NCBI GenBank assembly: GCA_037176845.1
Contig: JAYKXP010000377.1
Location: 1-18,881, forward strand
Length of the DNA stretch: 18,881 nucleotides
Direction: 5' to 3'
Origin: Paramarasmius palmivorus
Lineage: Eukaryota > Basidiomycota > Agaricomycetes > Agaricales > Marasmiaceae
Shown: positions 10,104-18,881 of the stretch, one piece after another
Layout: every line of letters starts with the position of its first letter
Position numbering within the stretch: position 1 is the stretch's first letter
Notes under the pieces: model-generated
What the model was told of the DNA's origin: nothing
The model's input: the letters and a program-made list of their open reading frames with translations, nothing else
Database searches by the model: none
Position numbers and translations under genes: made by a program

Positions 10104-10577
10104 GCTAGAATAACCGTTTATGAGGCCTGTGATGTAAGCATCATGTTCGATCTGATAAATGTACAATGCAAGTGCGAGTCAATATATCAGTTCTTTCTCT
10201 GGAATACGATTTCCATACACACCTCAGTATGGTATGATCAGAATCACTCTTCAGGTCCCGAGGGTCCCTTCGACAGATTGGCGCTGTCGATGGCAATGGC
10301 TTCTCCCGCGGCGGCGTTCAAGCTGTTTTCTGGGTGCTTTTGGTAAGTAAGTAACTGGCGAAAAAAAAAAACAGAAAGAAAAAACAAGGAGAAATGACAC
10401 GAGGTTATGTGGTTGGGGTTGCGAAAAGAGTTTCGCTGTTAAGTAGTTTCCCATGCATAGGTAATTGAGAATTATGTAATTTTACACTTTTCCTCAAACG
10501 CATACAAATCACGATAAACCCTCTCCGGGCACCTATCCACAGAGCGTCAACACGTCCGTCCCGATCCGCATGATGCA

Positions 10578-10585
10578 TATAAAAA
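10578..10585 (+). promoter_or_regulatory. TATA box of the UbiA prenyltransferase
   Basis: TATAAAAA, 38 bases before the ATG at 10623. The implied 5' untranslated region would be very short. Confidence 0.55.
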
Positions 10586-10622
10586 GGACGCACATCTACG
10601 TATATGTCACACCAACAGAATA

Positions 10623-11941
10623 ATGGGAAAACCTGCGGTCGTCGAACGCGCTGACAAGGGTATGACCTCACATGAGAGTATCATCTCATTGTTCAGTCCT
10701 CCAACTTGGACTGAAATCACAGCGTGTTGGGAGCTGTGCCGCTTGCACAATAACATCGGATTTTGGGTAGTTTGGCTGCCTTCAGGTAAAGTACCATGCC
10801 TCGTACTGCCCCTCGTCCTGACTGACACATTCTGAAGCATGGTCTATCTCTATGTTATATCACTCAAACAGCGATATCTCATGGGTGGAAAGTGTTCGGA
10901 CCCTTTGCGCGTATGTTCCACTGTGCTTCGGTATCAAGTCGTTGGTGAGTAAGACTAGGACGAAGTGAAGCGGGCATTGAACGACTATTGATTAGATCAT
11001 GACTATTGACGACATTCTTGACTACGACATCGACGAGAAAGTCGAGCGCACAAGGAACCGCTGTATTCCCAGGGGTGCTATTTCGCCCCAGCGTGCTTGG
11101 CTGTTCTTCGCGATTCAAGCCGTGGTTGGTGTCTATATCGCATTCACATTCCTTGCCGAAAAATCGTGAGTTCCTTACAATGTTCTTTGACCCATGATTG
11201 AACATTATTCAAGTCTCCGTGTCTCTGTTGCTGTTTGGCCTCTCTACGTTATCTACCCTACGTGCAAGGTGTGCTTTTTATGCAAAATTTGAACTGCATT
11301 CAGAAGCTCATCGGTCTCACGGCGTAGCGTTGGATGTGTTTTGCACCTATTCCCTTGGTACGGTGAATGAGATACTTGAAAAACTTGTGCTGATAGTTCT
11401 GCTCCTTGTTTTGTAGGGCTTGATGTTCAATGTCGGTGTCTTCATGGGTTGGAGTGACCTGAACCCAACCGGCGACATAGACTGGGATAAGCTTATTCCC
11501 ATCTACACTGGGGCGTGTCTGTGGACTTTCACTTATGAAACAGTGTATCAGCACCAAGTATGAAAAGCTTTTCCCTGTTAATTAGATATGGGTTTTCTGA
11601 TTACACCCGTCTAGGACAAAGTAGATGACGCCAAACTCGGAATCTACTCGCCGGCCCTATTCTTCGGTTCTTTTACTATACCTACATGCACAATGACTGC
11701 CGCCTCCTTCATTGGGCTGCTTTATTACGGCGGACATTGCAACCACCAAGGTATCTCCTTCTATGTGGTCACCACGATCGCTGGGGCGCGATTGTTACAG
11801 ACATTGGTTTACACTGATGTTGATCGGCCCAACGATTGCAAGAATATGTTCCTAGCCACTCCTGAGATCGGTCGAATTATTCTCTTCGGATTTATTCTTG
11901 ATGCCGTGGTCAACAGGCTCATCAATGGTATCCCACTGTAA
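10623..11941 (+). CDS. UbiA-family membrane prenyltransferase
   Basis: UbiA enzymes move a prenyl chain from a diphosphate onto an aromatic acid or phenol within a membrane; some relatives are terpene cyclases. Seven exons join in perfect phase (10623-10785, 10838-10944, 10996-11165, 11214-11268, 11328-11357, 11417-11557, 11615-11941), giving 330 residues, the usual size. The first Asp motif is DDILDYDID at residues 95-103, followed by EKVERTRNRCIPRGAIS. The second is DKVDDAKLG at 223-231, preceded by TYETVYQHQ. Both Mg-diphosphate motifs are thus complete. Between them are hydrophobic helices (AWLFFAIQAVVGVYIAFTFL, PIPLGLMFNVGVFMGW). The C-terminus ends NRLINGIPL. The fungal 4-hydroxybenzoate-like subgroup fits well. 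Proximity to the monooxygenase and methyltransferase argues for a secondary-metabolism copy, not the mitochondrial COQ2 enzyme (inference). Confidence 0.93.
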
Positions 11942-12288
11942 GGAATACGGTCAGGGGAACCCATATGTTCTTACTTGCGTTTGCGTAATGGTACCCCAAT
12001 GTCATCTGTAGTTTGGATTCCTTTTGTGGCAAATTTCACCAAGCGCGCTGTGAGTTGGTTCAACTTCAATCGTTCACATGAACATGGACTTAATAGTACT
12101 CATTAGATTGTAAACTTTCAATGGTTAGTGCGATCTGTCCATCATATCCGTAGTGTGGTGAGGTACCACCTTCCAGCCCAGACGACATGTTCAAAGATAT
12201 CAAAGATCCATACGACATCCAAACATCATGTACGGGGGACCAGCGATAAAACCCCAGAAACAACTTGGTCGCATTTACATTGTTTCCA
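11942..12288. other. Intergenic spacer, UbiA to monooxygenase
   Basis: It would hold the UbiA 3' end and the monooxygenase promoter. A weak AT-rich element (gataaaa, about 12245-12251) lies about 40 bases before the monooxygenase ATG. Nothing else is recognised. Confidence 0.4.
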
Positions 12289-13993
12289 ATGGAACAGCCT
12301 CCAGCACTTCGCCTTCGCATCATTATTGTTGGAGGTGGCATCGCCGGCCTCGCCGCGGCCTACTGCCTTGGACGCGCGGGTCACGAGGTGGTAGTTGTCG
12401 AAAGTGCTCCGATCTTGAAAGAGATCGGAGCTGGAATACAGCTTGGTCCTAGTACGCGTCCCATTTTTATTGTTGATATCTGGCTGATTGAATCGTTATA
12501 GACATGTCACGTCTTCTCATTCGTTGGGGGCTTGCCGATAGGCTCAGCGAAAAAGCCGTAAAACCACAGTCTCTTTCGTTCTATCGATGTGAGTTTCATT
12601 ATTCTACCCTTTCATATCATTTGGTGACATGTATCAGATGATACGGGAGAGCGAGTTGGTTTCACTTGGTTTGGTGAAAAAATGGAAGCAAATCACGGTG
12701 CACCATATTACCACATACATGTAGGTCGTCTCCTTTGGCTCAAATCTGTCTTTTCTCGCTCACGGTTCAGCGCCACCGAAGCGTAAGGATCTCCTGCACA
12801 TGCTTCATGATATTGCCGCTCCCTTCATGGAACTCAAGCTTGGTTGTCGAGCTATTTCAATTGATGTGGATACCACGTCTGTACTTCTAGACTCAGGACA
12901 TAAGCTCACCGGTGACCTGATAATTGGCGCTGACGGAAATCGCAGCCTTGTTCGGAATACCATTGCCATGACTTTTGCTAGTCAGACCAAGTCCATGCCT
13001 ACTGGTGATATGGCATACCGCGCCATTATCCCTCTCCCATTGATCATCAATGATCCTGAACTACGGGATCTGGTAGAGCCACCTCAAGTCCACTGTTGGA
13101 TGGGTCCTGGTCGACACGTCGTCGGATACTGTATCGTGAGTTTTCATTCCATCAACCCTGAAATCGCCACATAGGTGCTAATACTGCGCCCAAGAGCGCG
13201 GCTACAGAGTTCAATCTCGTGTTGGTTTGTCCTGACACTGATATGTCGAGTGACTCCTGGACTCAGCTTGGGGACGCAAAAGAGATGCGTAGGTCATTCC
13301 AAGGATGGGATTTCCGGTAAGAATTTCGCATTCCACAGCTAGATGCCGCGTTAATGCAACGTTTGTCTACTCTAGTATCCAGAAATTACTAGAGCTGGTC
13401 GACTCTCCTCTTGAAACAAAGATCACCCTTTGTGATCCACCCCCGAAATGGTCAGTGCAACAAGTTGTGCTTGTCGGAGATGCCTGTCATCCAATGCTTG
13501 TAAGTCCTTTTTCTTGTGCCGTAAAAAGGTTAATAACTCCGAAATGTATAGCCTTATCGTGCACAGGCGGCTGCCATGTCTGTAAGTAAACATCATTTTC
13601 CTTTCGCTATATCAACTTGAATATTCATAGATAGAGGATGCTGCGGTCCTTGGGGGGCTATTCTCGTCTATAACAACCCTTCAGCAGATACCCTTCCTGC
13701 TGTTTGGATATGAAGAGATTCGAAGACCTCGAGTACTATCTACTCTTCGAGACACATGGGAGAATCGTCACATCTTTCACCTTCCGGACGGACCAAGCCA
13801 AATTCTTCGCGACATCTCCATGAGGAATGGAATGATACATGCGTTAGCGAAGGAAACCCACGAAGGTTCTGGGAATGCCAATTTGTGGGCCGATCACCAG
13901 AAAAATCAAGAGCAGTACAGCTTCGATGGCGACAGAGCAGTAGATGATTGGTGGAACTATATCCGTAGTGTCGTCCCGCCGCCAAAACTTTAA
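12289..13993 (+). CDS. FAD-dependent aromatic monooxygenase (salicylate hydroxylase-like)
   Basis: Group A flavin monooxygenases hydroxylate phenolic rings with NAD(P)H and oxygen; salicylate-hydroxylase types also remove a carboxyl group. Eight exons join in phase: 12289-12451, 12502-12588, 12638-12720, 12782-13135, 13195-13316, 13376-13499, 13552-13581, 13631-13993, giving 441 residues. FAD signatures are complete: GGGIAG at 15-20 with VVVESA following, GADG at 160-163 (NAD(P)H/FAD 'DG' motif), and GDACHPMLPYRAQAAAMSIEDA from 304. The fourth intron (13136-13194) uses the AG after the CTAAT branch site, not the earlier catag, which would break the frame. The ATG was chosen because the Rossmann strand begins ten residues later, as is normal. 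No membrane helix is evident. Likely the pathway's hydroxylase acting on a prenylated aromatic acid (inference). Confidence 0.92.
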
Positions 13994-14721
13994 TAAATAG
14001 ATATGTTTCCCGTTATTATATACATAGGGCCGATTGTGCCACTGACCATCATGATCGATCCGATCCGTGAACTTCTGATGCGTAGACTCAAACGGACAGG
14101 TCGGTGCGCGAATCTACTCATTCTTGGTTTCCAGTACTCTGCCTCGACCCTGCCATACGTGTTTCGCTCGCAGGAGTTCTCAAACTGTCACTGCCAGGGT
14201 AATCTGGCCCTGAACTTGCATTTTAACAGAGTTCATCGTAGGTTTTATAACACTCGTTCTAGTTACCGCAAAAGATTGTCCAGCCTTATCATCGTAGCAA
14301 GCAGACTTTATAATGCATGGAAAGGAGGGCACAGTGGCGTAGATAGTGGCGTAATTTGTACTAGTTGGGTCGTGAGAACAAAGTTTCCCATCGATCACCG
14401 CGGCGCCCGGCCCCGCCCGAACAGACTTGAGACTTGAACGTTGAACGTTTGAACCATGTGGTCAACTTCCAGCGCTCAGCGCCGCTAGGTAAGTTGACAT
14501 GGATCGAATTTCGTCTTGTTTGTGAGTCCAGCTCGGTTAGCTTTGATGCGATGGTACCTCACTGAAGTTGATAGTTCCACAGGCTGTGAAAGGTGTACAA
14601 GGCACACCGAGCAGGGCCAAAATCGGATCGTCAGAGATTGTTTTAATATCTAGGACTCGAGGTCGCAGAAATCCCAATACTCGCTGTCAGAAGGCCTTCC
14701 TCAAGATTGGAAACAAAAATA
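13994..14721. other. Intergenic region with an imperfect inverted repeat
   Basis: This separates the monooxygenase stop from the DUF6533 ATG. Open frames (plus 14003-14437, plus 14568-14786) lack motifs, and the second simply overlaps exon 1 of the next gene in another frame. It contains an inverted repeat at 14454-14502 and repeated TTGAACG at about 14435-14450. No TATA box was found. Confidence 0.4.
14454..14502. repeat. Imperfect inverted repeat
   Basis: Perfect 8-base arms GTCAACTT (14461-14468) and AAGTTGAC (14491-14498). They extend outward as CCAT...ATGG if a 3-base bulge is allowed, around a 22-base GC-rich loop. It could be a hairpin, a dimeric factor site or the relic of a small mobile element. 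Confidence 0.6.
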
Positions 14722-16581
14722 ATGTCTCAACCTTTGACGACTCGGAGTTCCTCTCTCGATGCCTCAATCATCTCCTTGGGGCATGACCTGTAAGTAGCAA
14801 GCAACATTCCCGAGAGCACCTCATATTCACGCTGTTTATTTATACTAGCTTCTCGATGAAGGTTCGTCTTGCTTCCCAGTTATCGCCTATTGATGGTGAC
14901 TTTCATCGTGGTCAAGCTTTACTGGGTTGCCATCTCGGCGCTGTGGTTTTACGATTACCTCCTGACGCTAGGTGATGAGGTGGGCCGCTCAGCACAACTT
15001 GGAAGTCGAACGTAGCTTAGCAAAATCAGGTTCAATATGCATGGCGAGGGGACAAAAATACCGGTCAGCAATAGCAGTCACTTTGCTTGAACAGGCTGGC
15101 TGACGGGCGATGCTACGCTCTTAGTTTTCTACCTTTATCTTCTGGTGCGTCGCTTTATAAATGTCTCCATCAAATTGGGCTATGACCCTACTCGTCTCAG
15201 AATCGTTATTTGACCCCATGCTACATTATAATTACACTCATTGGTGCGGAAAGCTGTCATGAATTTCTGCGAAACGTTTTTAACTAAGCAACAGCTTATG
15301 GACTGCCTGCGTTTGATTTGGATGTGAGTCGATCGAGATCACTATCCAGGTAGCTGTCTGACTGTATTGTAGGTGTAAGTGATGCAGTCGCAAGACCATA
15401 GCTGCTCTTCATGATCGCCATCGTCACACATATAGATGTGCGCGTTATGGGTTTATGGAGACCTTCGAGACGATGTCGACTACTTTTATCGCCGAAGTAT
15501 TTCTTACGCTAAGGTGTGCTACGTATTGTATCCATACCGAACAACAACTTATATCTGTGACTTCATAGGGTGTATGTGTTGGCAAAGAAGCATAAAGGTG
15601 TTTTGGCATGCTCTGGCCTTATCATAGCTTGGCAATGGGCCATAGCGATATATGCGATGTCTCAATCTTCCAAAGGGACAGATCAGCCCGCTTTACTGTT
15701 GTCTCGTCGAGCAGAAATTCTGGCACTCCCACCCCTTCCAGATGCGGACCCATATCATGGTGAGGTCATTGTGTTATTAGAATGGCCATAGCAAAGGCTA
15801 ACATCAAGCTTCCAGTTTGCATTTTTATATCTACCCTCACTGTGTGAGTGCCATTGCCATGTGCTAATACCATTGGGCTCATATATCTTAGCACGCCTTG
15901 GGTGGAAGCATGGCTTTGTCTCAGTCTCGCGTTCGATGGTCTTGCATTTCTCGCAATATTGGTCTTCACACTTCGGATGATGTCGCGCCAAGAATATCAA
16001 TTCATCCGTATCTTAAGGGTCATTCAGCGTGACGGTATCGCATATTTCTTCGTGCTCTTCTCTTCCAATCTTGTTTGGCTGTTGCTACTTCTGCACGCTC
16101 GGGTATGTCTGACCTGAAGAAGCATGTTCGCATTTATTTGACGAAGTTCAACCTTAGCCTGGTCTCAAATTCATGCATAATCAGTAGGTGTCCCATCTAA
16201 TAATCCCAACATCATGCTGAGAATTGCTCACCCACTCAGGCCAGCTATGGTGTGAGTCTTCCGTACCCGAATCGTGCTCGTCTAGTGCACTTGCCAACAC
16301 TTTTATGTTGCAGGCTTTCCGCGGTCATGATCAATCGGATCACTCTGAACTTGAAGAAAGCGAGCGACAATTCACGTCGCCGGTCTGCAAATGGTTCTGA
16401 TGCCTATGCGTGGAGCATAAAAACCTTCGAGCAACCCCTGACATCTGTCAGCAAACATATTGATTCGCAGACGTTGGTTGAACCCGATCACTGGCCCGTG
16501 CGGGAGGATGGTCAACGGGAAGTAATAGAAATGCAATCACTGGAGTCACAGCGTAACGGGAAGCAGACCAAGCGGTATTGA
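14722..16581 (+). CDS. DUF6533 family multi-helix membrane protein
   Basis: The function of this basidiomycete-rich family is unknown. The N-terminal block WVAISALWFYDYLLTLGDEV, then QYAWRGDKNTVFYLYLLNRYL, is its hallmark and is assembled from six small exons (14722-14789, 14849-14861, 14917-14979, 15030-15063, 15125-15144, 15201-15243). More exons: 15295-15323, 15436-15513, 15569-15759, 15816-15843, 15892-16102, 16158-16183, 16240-16251, 16314-16581. About 363 residues with some seven helices, including GVLACSGLIIAWQWAIAIYAM and FFVLFSSNLVWLLLLLHAR, then NQPAMVLSAVMINRITLNLK and a polar cytoplasm-like tail. Phase agrees at every junction except between 15323 and 15436, where a small exon is missed or a base is lost. 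Position beside the cluster may be chance. Confidence 0.82.
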
Positions 16582-16815
16582 AGCGAGTGCTGAGAGTGCT
16601 CTTGGATCAATTTACCTTTCCTAGGTCGTTTAATTCTCAGTATAGGAAGACCGTTCGAGACGAGTGGGGTTGGTTGTAATTTTGATTTTGTATTTGAGAG
16701 CATTGCTAGCACTGATCATCGAACCTGGTACCGTTTTCTCGGGCGACATTCTGCACATCAGGTCAAAGCATAATGCGGACCAGCGTTGTAATAAGAGTTT
16801 GAAAAGCCACCATAA

Positions 16816-17021
16816 TGTAACGCGCCGTCCTGACTCTCGACCAGATCGTACGAGTAGACCTCTTTCTATTCTGTAAATAGACGAGATACTATCCTATGAG
16901 TACGATGGTAGTGGTAAATAGTCAAGAAAACGCTAAATAAAAGTAAACAAAGGCACGGCATGATATAGGACCGTATCGATAAGATATCAAGATATACCAT
17001 ATAAGGATATGCCCCGTTACA
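16816..17021 (-). repeat. LTR, left copy (3' LTR of the element)
   Basis: 206 bases, TGTAACG to CGTTACA. Its first 164 bases (16816-16979) are identical to 18240-18403. Confidence 0.85.
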
Positions 17022-17033
17022 CTCTCCCCCACC
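17022..17033 (-). other. Polypurine tract
   Basis: On the minus strand this reads GGTGGGGGAGAG, abutting the left LTR. In LTR elements such a tract primes plus-strand DNA synthesis, so it fixes the element's direction. Confidence 0.6.
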
Positions 17034-17515
17034 AGATTGCTGCCTACGGTAGGAATCTCTAAGAAAAAGAGTAAGAAGGCAAGAAAGAAGAATTATAGGG
17101 TGGGATAAAGGAAAACAAGGGCGGGAAAGTCATGTAGGTAGGAATATGAGAATAGGTTGATGTGGGTGAGAGGTGCCGTTACGCTGTACTGCCTTGGACA
17201 AGATCTTGAGAGAACGCTGGACTTGGGTGGATGCCGACAGCGGCTTAAGTGCTGCAGTGGCAATGGGTGTCACAGTCCGAGGCGAGCAATGTGGGCGGTG
17301 GCGGTTACGGCGTCTCCGGCGTTTGATTTTGTGACGTGCCGGGGTGACCACATCAGGCGGCGCAGCTGAAGGTGCGAGAATGTGCCATCGAGAGGCTGCC
17401 TGAGGACCAAGTGGCTGCCGTGTGACGGTTGTGGATGGATGTGATGGTGACGAGCAGTCCGGAGACTGACTGCGGGGGTCTTGGAGAGGAGTCGACTTGA
17501 CACGTGCATTTACGC

Positions 17516-18091
17516 CTACACGGTCAGGTGTCCCAGCTCGATCCGATGGTTCTCGAAGAGGAGTCGAAGAGCAAGTTGCTCTTGTCCCAGCTCGATTCGA
17601 TGTAGGCTTGTTGGAAGGAGATGAGGAGGTGGAAGCGTAGATGAGATGGTTGAAGAGGGGGTTGGTTTGTTGAGAGGTGAAGGGATAGTTGATGGCGTGT
17701 GGTGAAAGCGTGCAAGGCAAGGGTCACTTGAAGATCCAGCTGGGTCCCTTCTGTGTCTGGTAGTATCAGCCTTCACTGGATCATGAGAAAACCCGTATCT
17801 TTTAATCCTCTTCTCTGCTAACCATTCCCTTTGCCTTCGACGATCCTTATCCACCATATTCATCACTTCTCGAACATCCGATATTGTCCCATCCAAAAAT
17901 GCGAACGCAGCCTGTAGAGCATGACGAAATAGAGTAGCCTCCACACAAGTTGAAGAGCACATCTCCCAATCCTGATCGGGCATGTCAGGATAATAGGAGG
18001 CGAACTGAGCACTCTGGGAAATCTGATAGAGTGCATCGAGCAGCTCCAGACGACGATCGGATTGGATGAAGGTGAGGTCGGAAAAGCCCAT
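17516..18091 (-). CDS. Unassigned 191-residue protein inside the LTR element
   Basis: The ATG at 18091 is the first good start after the right (5') LTR, about 150 bases in; an upstream TTG at 18112 is the alternative. The first 100 residues are compact and helix-prone (FIQSDRRLELLDALYQISQ, TCVEATLFRHALQAAFAFLD, VREVMNMVDKDRRRQREW); the rest is Pro/Ser-rich and basic. An overlapping frame (17130-17720) continues Pro/Ser/Arg-rich with a KIKRRRRRNRHR cluster and could be reached by a frameshift. Position suggests a Gag-like role, but I see no Gag, zinc-knuckle or UBN2 motif. A captured host fragment is equally possible. The family is unrecognised. Confidence 0.5.
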   Translation of the reverse strand: MGFSDLTFIQSDRRLELLDALYQISQSAQFASYYPDMPDQDWEMCSSTCVEATLFRHALQAAFAFLDGTISDVREVMNMVDKDRRRQREWLAEKRIKRYGFSHDPVKADTTRHRRDPAGSSSDPCLARFHHTPSTIPSPLNKPTPSSTISSTLPPPHLLPTSLHRIELGQEQLALRLLFENHRIELGHLTV

Positions 18092-18187
18092 GATGATAGA
18101 TGTGAGATGCAAGAGGGGATGTGTCGAGGCGTAAACCCTGCGATTGCGACTGGGAAAGGAATCTCAAGGCAAGCTGCGCCGAGACTC

Positions 18188-18205
18188 GACTATTCCAGAA
18201 TAGTC
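18188..18205. repeat. Perfect 8-base hairpin in the LTR element leader
   Basis: GACTATTC and GAATAGTC are separated by two bases. A second small hairpin, ACGAG/CTCGT with a two-base loop, is at 18221-18232. Both sit just inside the 5' LTR in the element's orientation, where priming and packaging signals lie. Confidence 0.6.
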
Positions 18206-18239
18206 CACTGCGAAATGCAGACGAGGACTCGTAAAAATA

Positions 18240-18444
18240 TGTAACGCGCCGTCCTGACTCTCGACCAGATCGTACGAGTAGACCTCTTTCTATTCTGTAA
18301 ATAGACGAGATACTATCCTATGAGTACGATGGTAGTGGTAAATAGTCAAGAAAACGCTAAATAAAAGTAAACAAAGGCACGGCATGATATAGGACCGTAT
18401 CGAAGATGTGTATCAGACTAATAATATCAGATATGCCCGTTCCA
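18240..18444 (-). repeat. LTR, right copy (5' LTR of the element)
   Basis: The first 164 bases are identical to the left LTR. The last 41 (18404-18444) match only loosely and end GTTCCA instead of GTTACA. Confidence 0.8.
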
Positions 18445-18504
18445 CATTGCAAAGTCTAGGCGAATGGATGAGAGAAGAAATGAAATTGCGAGTATGCATA
18501 CAGT

Positions 18505-18735
18505 ATTTGTTGCGCAGTTTTCTTCGTTCTCAGGGAATCCTCGGAAGAAGCCGAGCTACGGAAGCCTCTACCGCGTCAGGACTGGTACGAAAGGCCTGGC
18601 CGCCTCTGTAGTACTAGAAAGGCGAATGGAGGTCGGGGACTCTAGTACCGGAGGTAGCACATGCTTTCTTTCTCCAGGACTTCAACGTTCTTCTGAATGA
18701 GTTGAAGGAGAATGCGAATACTCAGTCGAGAACAT
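18505..18735 (-). pseudogene. 5' fragment of a second O-methyltransferase
   Basis: Minus-strand sequence from 18735 is clearly homologous to exon 1 of the O-methyltransferase starting at 10032; for example 18668-18716 matches about 41 of 49 bases of 9966-10014. After the ATG there is one extra base before the ELIQKNVEVLEK-equivalent and a four-base duplication (gaaa). A later frame reads ACATSGTRVPDLHSPF, then a stop, then FRTSPDAVEAS. Homology fades at about 18505, 60 bases from the LTR element, and the rest of the gene is not seen. It is therefore a dead duplicate of the cluster's methyltransferase. Confidence 0.8.
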
Positions 18736-18881
18736 CGTCACAATGACGAGCTTTGAATAGAAAAGTTCTGTGTCTTTTATAGCTGGGTTGGTCGTCCCTA
18801 ACGAGTAGACATCAAGCTGGAAAGCGCTGATAAGACAAAAGTGCAAGTGAATATATGTGTGTGCACGTACCCTAATGGCGA
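18736..18881 (-). promoter_or_regulatory. Duplicated O-methyltransferase promoter
   Basis: TATAAAAG (18774-18781, minus) and the following bases through gtgcaagtgaatatat resemble 10096-10190 upstream of the intact gene. The duplication therefore included the upstream region, at least to the window edge. Confidence 0.55.

Larger units (their letters stand above)
10033..10622. promoter_or_regulatory. Bidirectional promoter between O-methyltransferase and UbiA prenyltransferase
   Basis: This 590-base interval separates two divergent start codons. It has a TATA box near each end, a perfect 7-base inverted repeat (TCGACAG / CTGTCGA, 10270-10290) whose 7-base spacer holds ATTGG (CCAAT on the minus strand), and an A-rich run at 10361-10387. 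Short open frames inside it (10143-10350) show no motif. Co-regulation of the two genes is an inference from layout. Confidence 0.55.
16816..18444 (-). mobile_element. Non-autonomous LTR retrotransposon (TRIM/LARD-like)
   Basis: Two direct repeats of about 205 bases bound a 1.2 kb interior. The left LTR begins TGTAACG and ends CGTTACA, the classic inverted TG...CA ends. Orientation is minus: read on that strand, GGTGGGGGAGAG (17022-17033) lies directly before the left LTR, as a polypurine tract should before a 3' LTR. The interior has one 191-codon frame in the same orientation but no reverse transcriptase, integrase or protease motif, so movement would need enzymes from another element. No tRNA-primed binding site was recognised after the right LTR. 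Flanking bases cataa (left) and cattg (right) share only three positions, so no clear target duplication is visible. Confidence 0.8.

Noticed and set aside
10143..10350. Two overlapping plus-strand frames in the divergent promoter, ending at a good GTAAGT donor
   Set aside because: No family motif, and the UbiA gene has its own TATA box and start. I could not link them to a downstream exon in phase.
14003..14437. 144-codon plus-strand open frame after the monooxygenase
   Set aside because: No domain or membrane pattern recognised, overlaps minus-strand frames equally well, and has no promoter sign.
17130..17720. 196-codon minus-strand Pro/Ser/Arg-rich frame treated as a separate gene
   Set aside because: Low complexity and overlapping the 191-codon frame; kept only as a possible frameshift extension of it.
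18404..18417. Resemblance to a sequencing-library transposase end (13 of 14 bases of AGATGTGTATAAGA)
   Set aside because: The similarity stops there and the next bases align with the LTR end, so chance is likelier; noted because a junction artefact is otherwise possible here.
16811..18449. Target-site duplication cataa/cattg
   Set aside because: Only three of five bases agree, too weak to claim.

Overview
The window looks like nuclear DNA of a mushroom-forming basidiomycete (Agaricomycetes). Genes are split by many 46-62 base GT-AG introns, several with CTAAT-type branch sites. The membrane-protein gene near the right end belongs to a family (DUF6533) typical of basidiomycetes, and an LTR-retrotransposon derivative with TGTAACG/CGTTACA ends is present. 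No tRNA, rRNA or CRISPR was seen.

The left part (1 to about 7800) is a gene graveyard. In order it holds: the 3' end of a broken MFS transporter of the Dal5/allantoate-permease type (about 330-910); a stretch with no recognisable gene that includes an extreme poly-G/AT tract; a broken GH25 lysozyme gene (3422-4486); and, on the minus strand, a frame-broken gene for the RNA polymerase II elongation factor ELL (about 4907-7804). Each is recognisable only when read across frameshifts or stops. Either this is true decay or this stretch carries many base-calling indels.

The centre (8128-13993) is a compact secondary-metabolism cluster. A plant-type O-methyltransferase (minus, 10 exons) is divergent from a UbiA prenyltransferase (plus, 7 exons) across a 590-base shared promoter with a TATA box at each end. 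A salicylate-hydroxylase-like FAD monooxygenase (plus, 8 exons) follows. My inference is that the cluster makes a prenylated aromatic: UbiA attaches a prenyl chain to an aromatic acid such as 4-hydroxybenzoate, the monooxygenase hydroxylates it (possibly with decarboxylation), and the methyltransferase caps a phenol.

To the right (14722-16581) is a multi-exon DUF6533 seven- to eight-helix membrane protein, then a 1.6 kb non-autonomous LTR element on the minus strand (16816-18444) with an unfamiliar 191-residue reading frame. Immediately beyond it lies the decayed 5' end and promoter of a second O-methyltransferase copy, closely related to the cluster's own.
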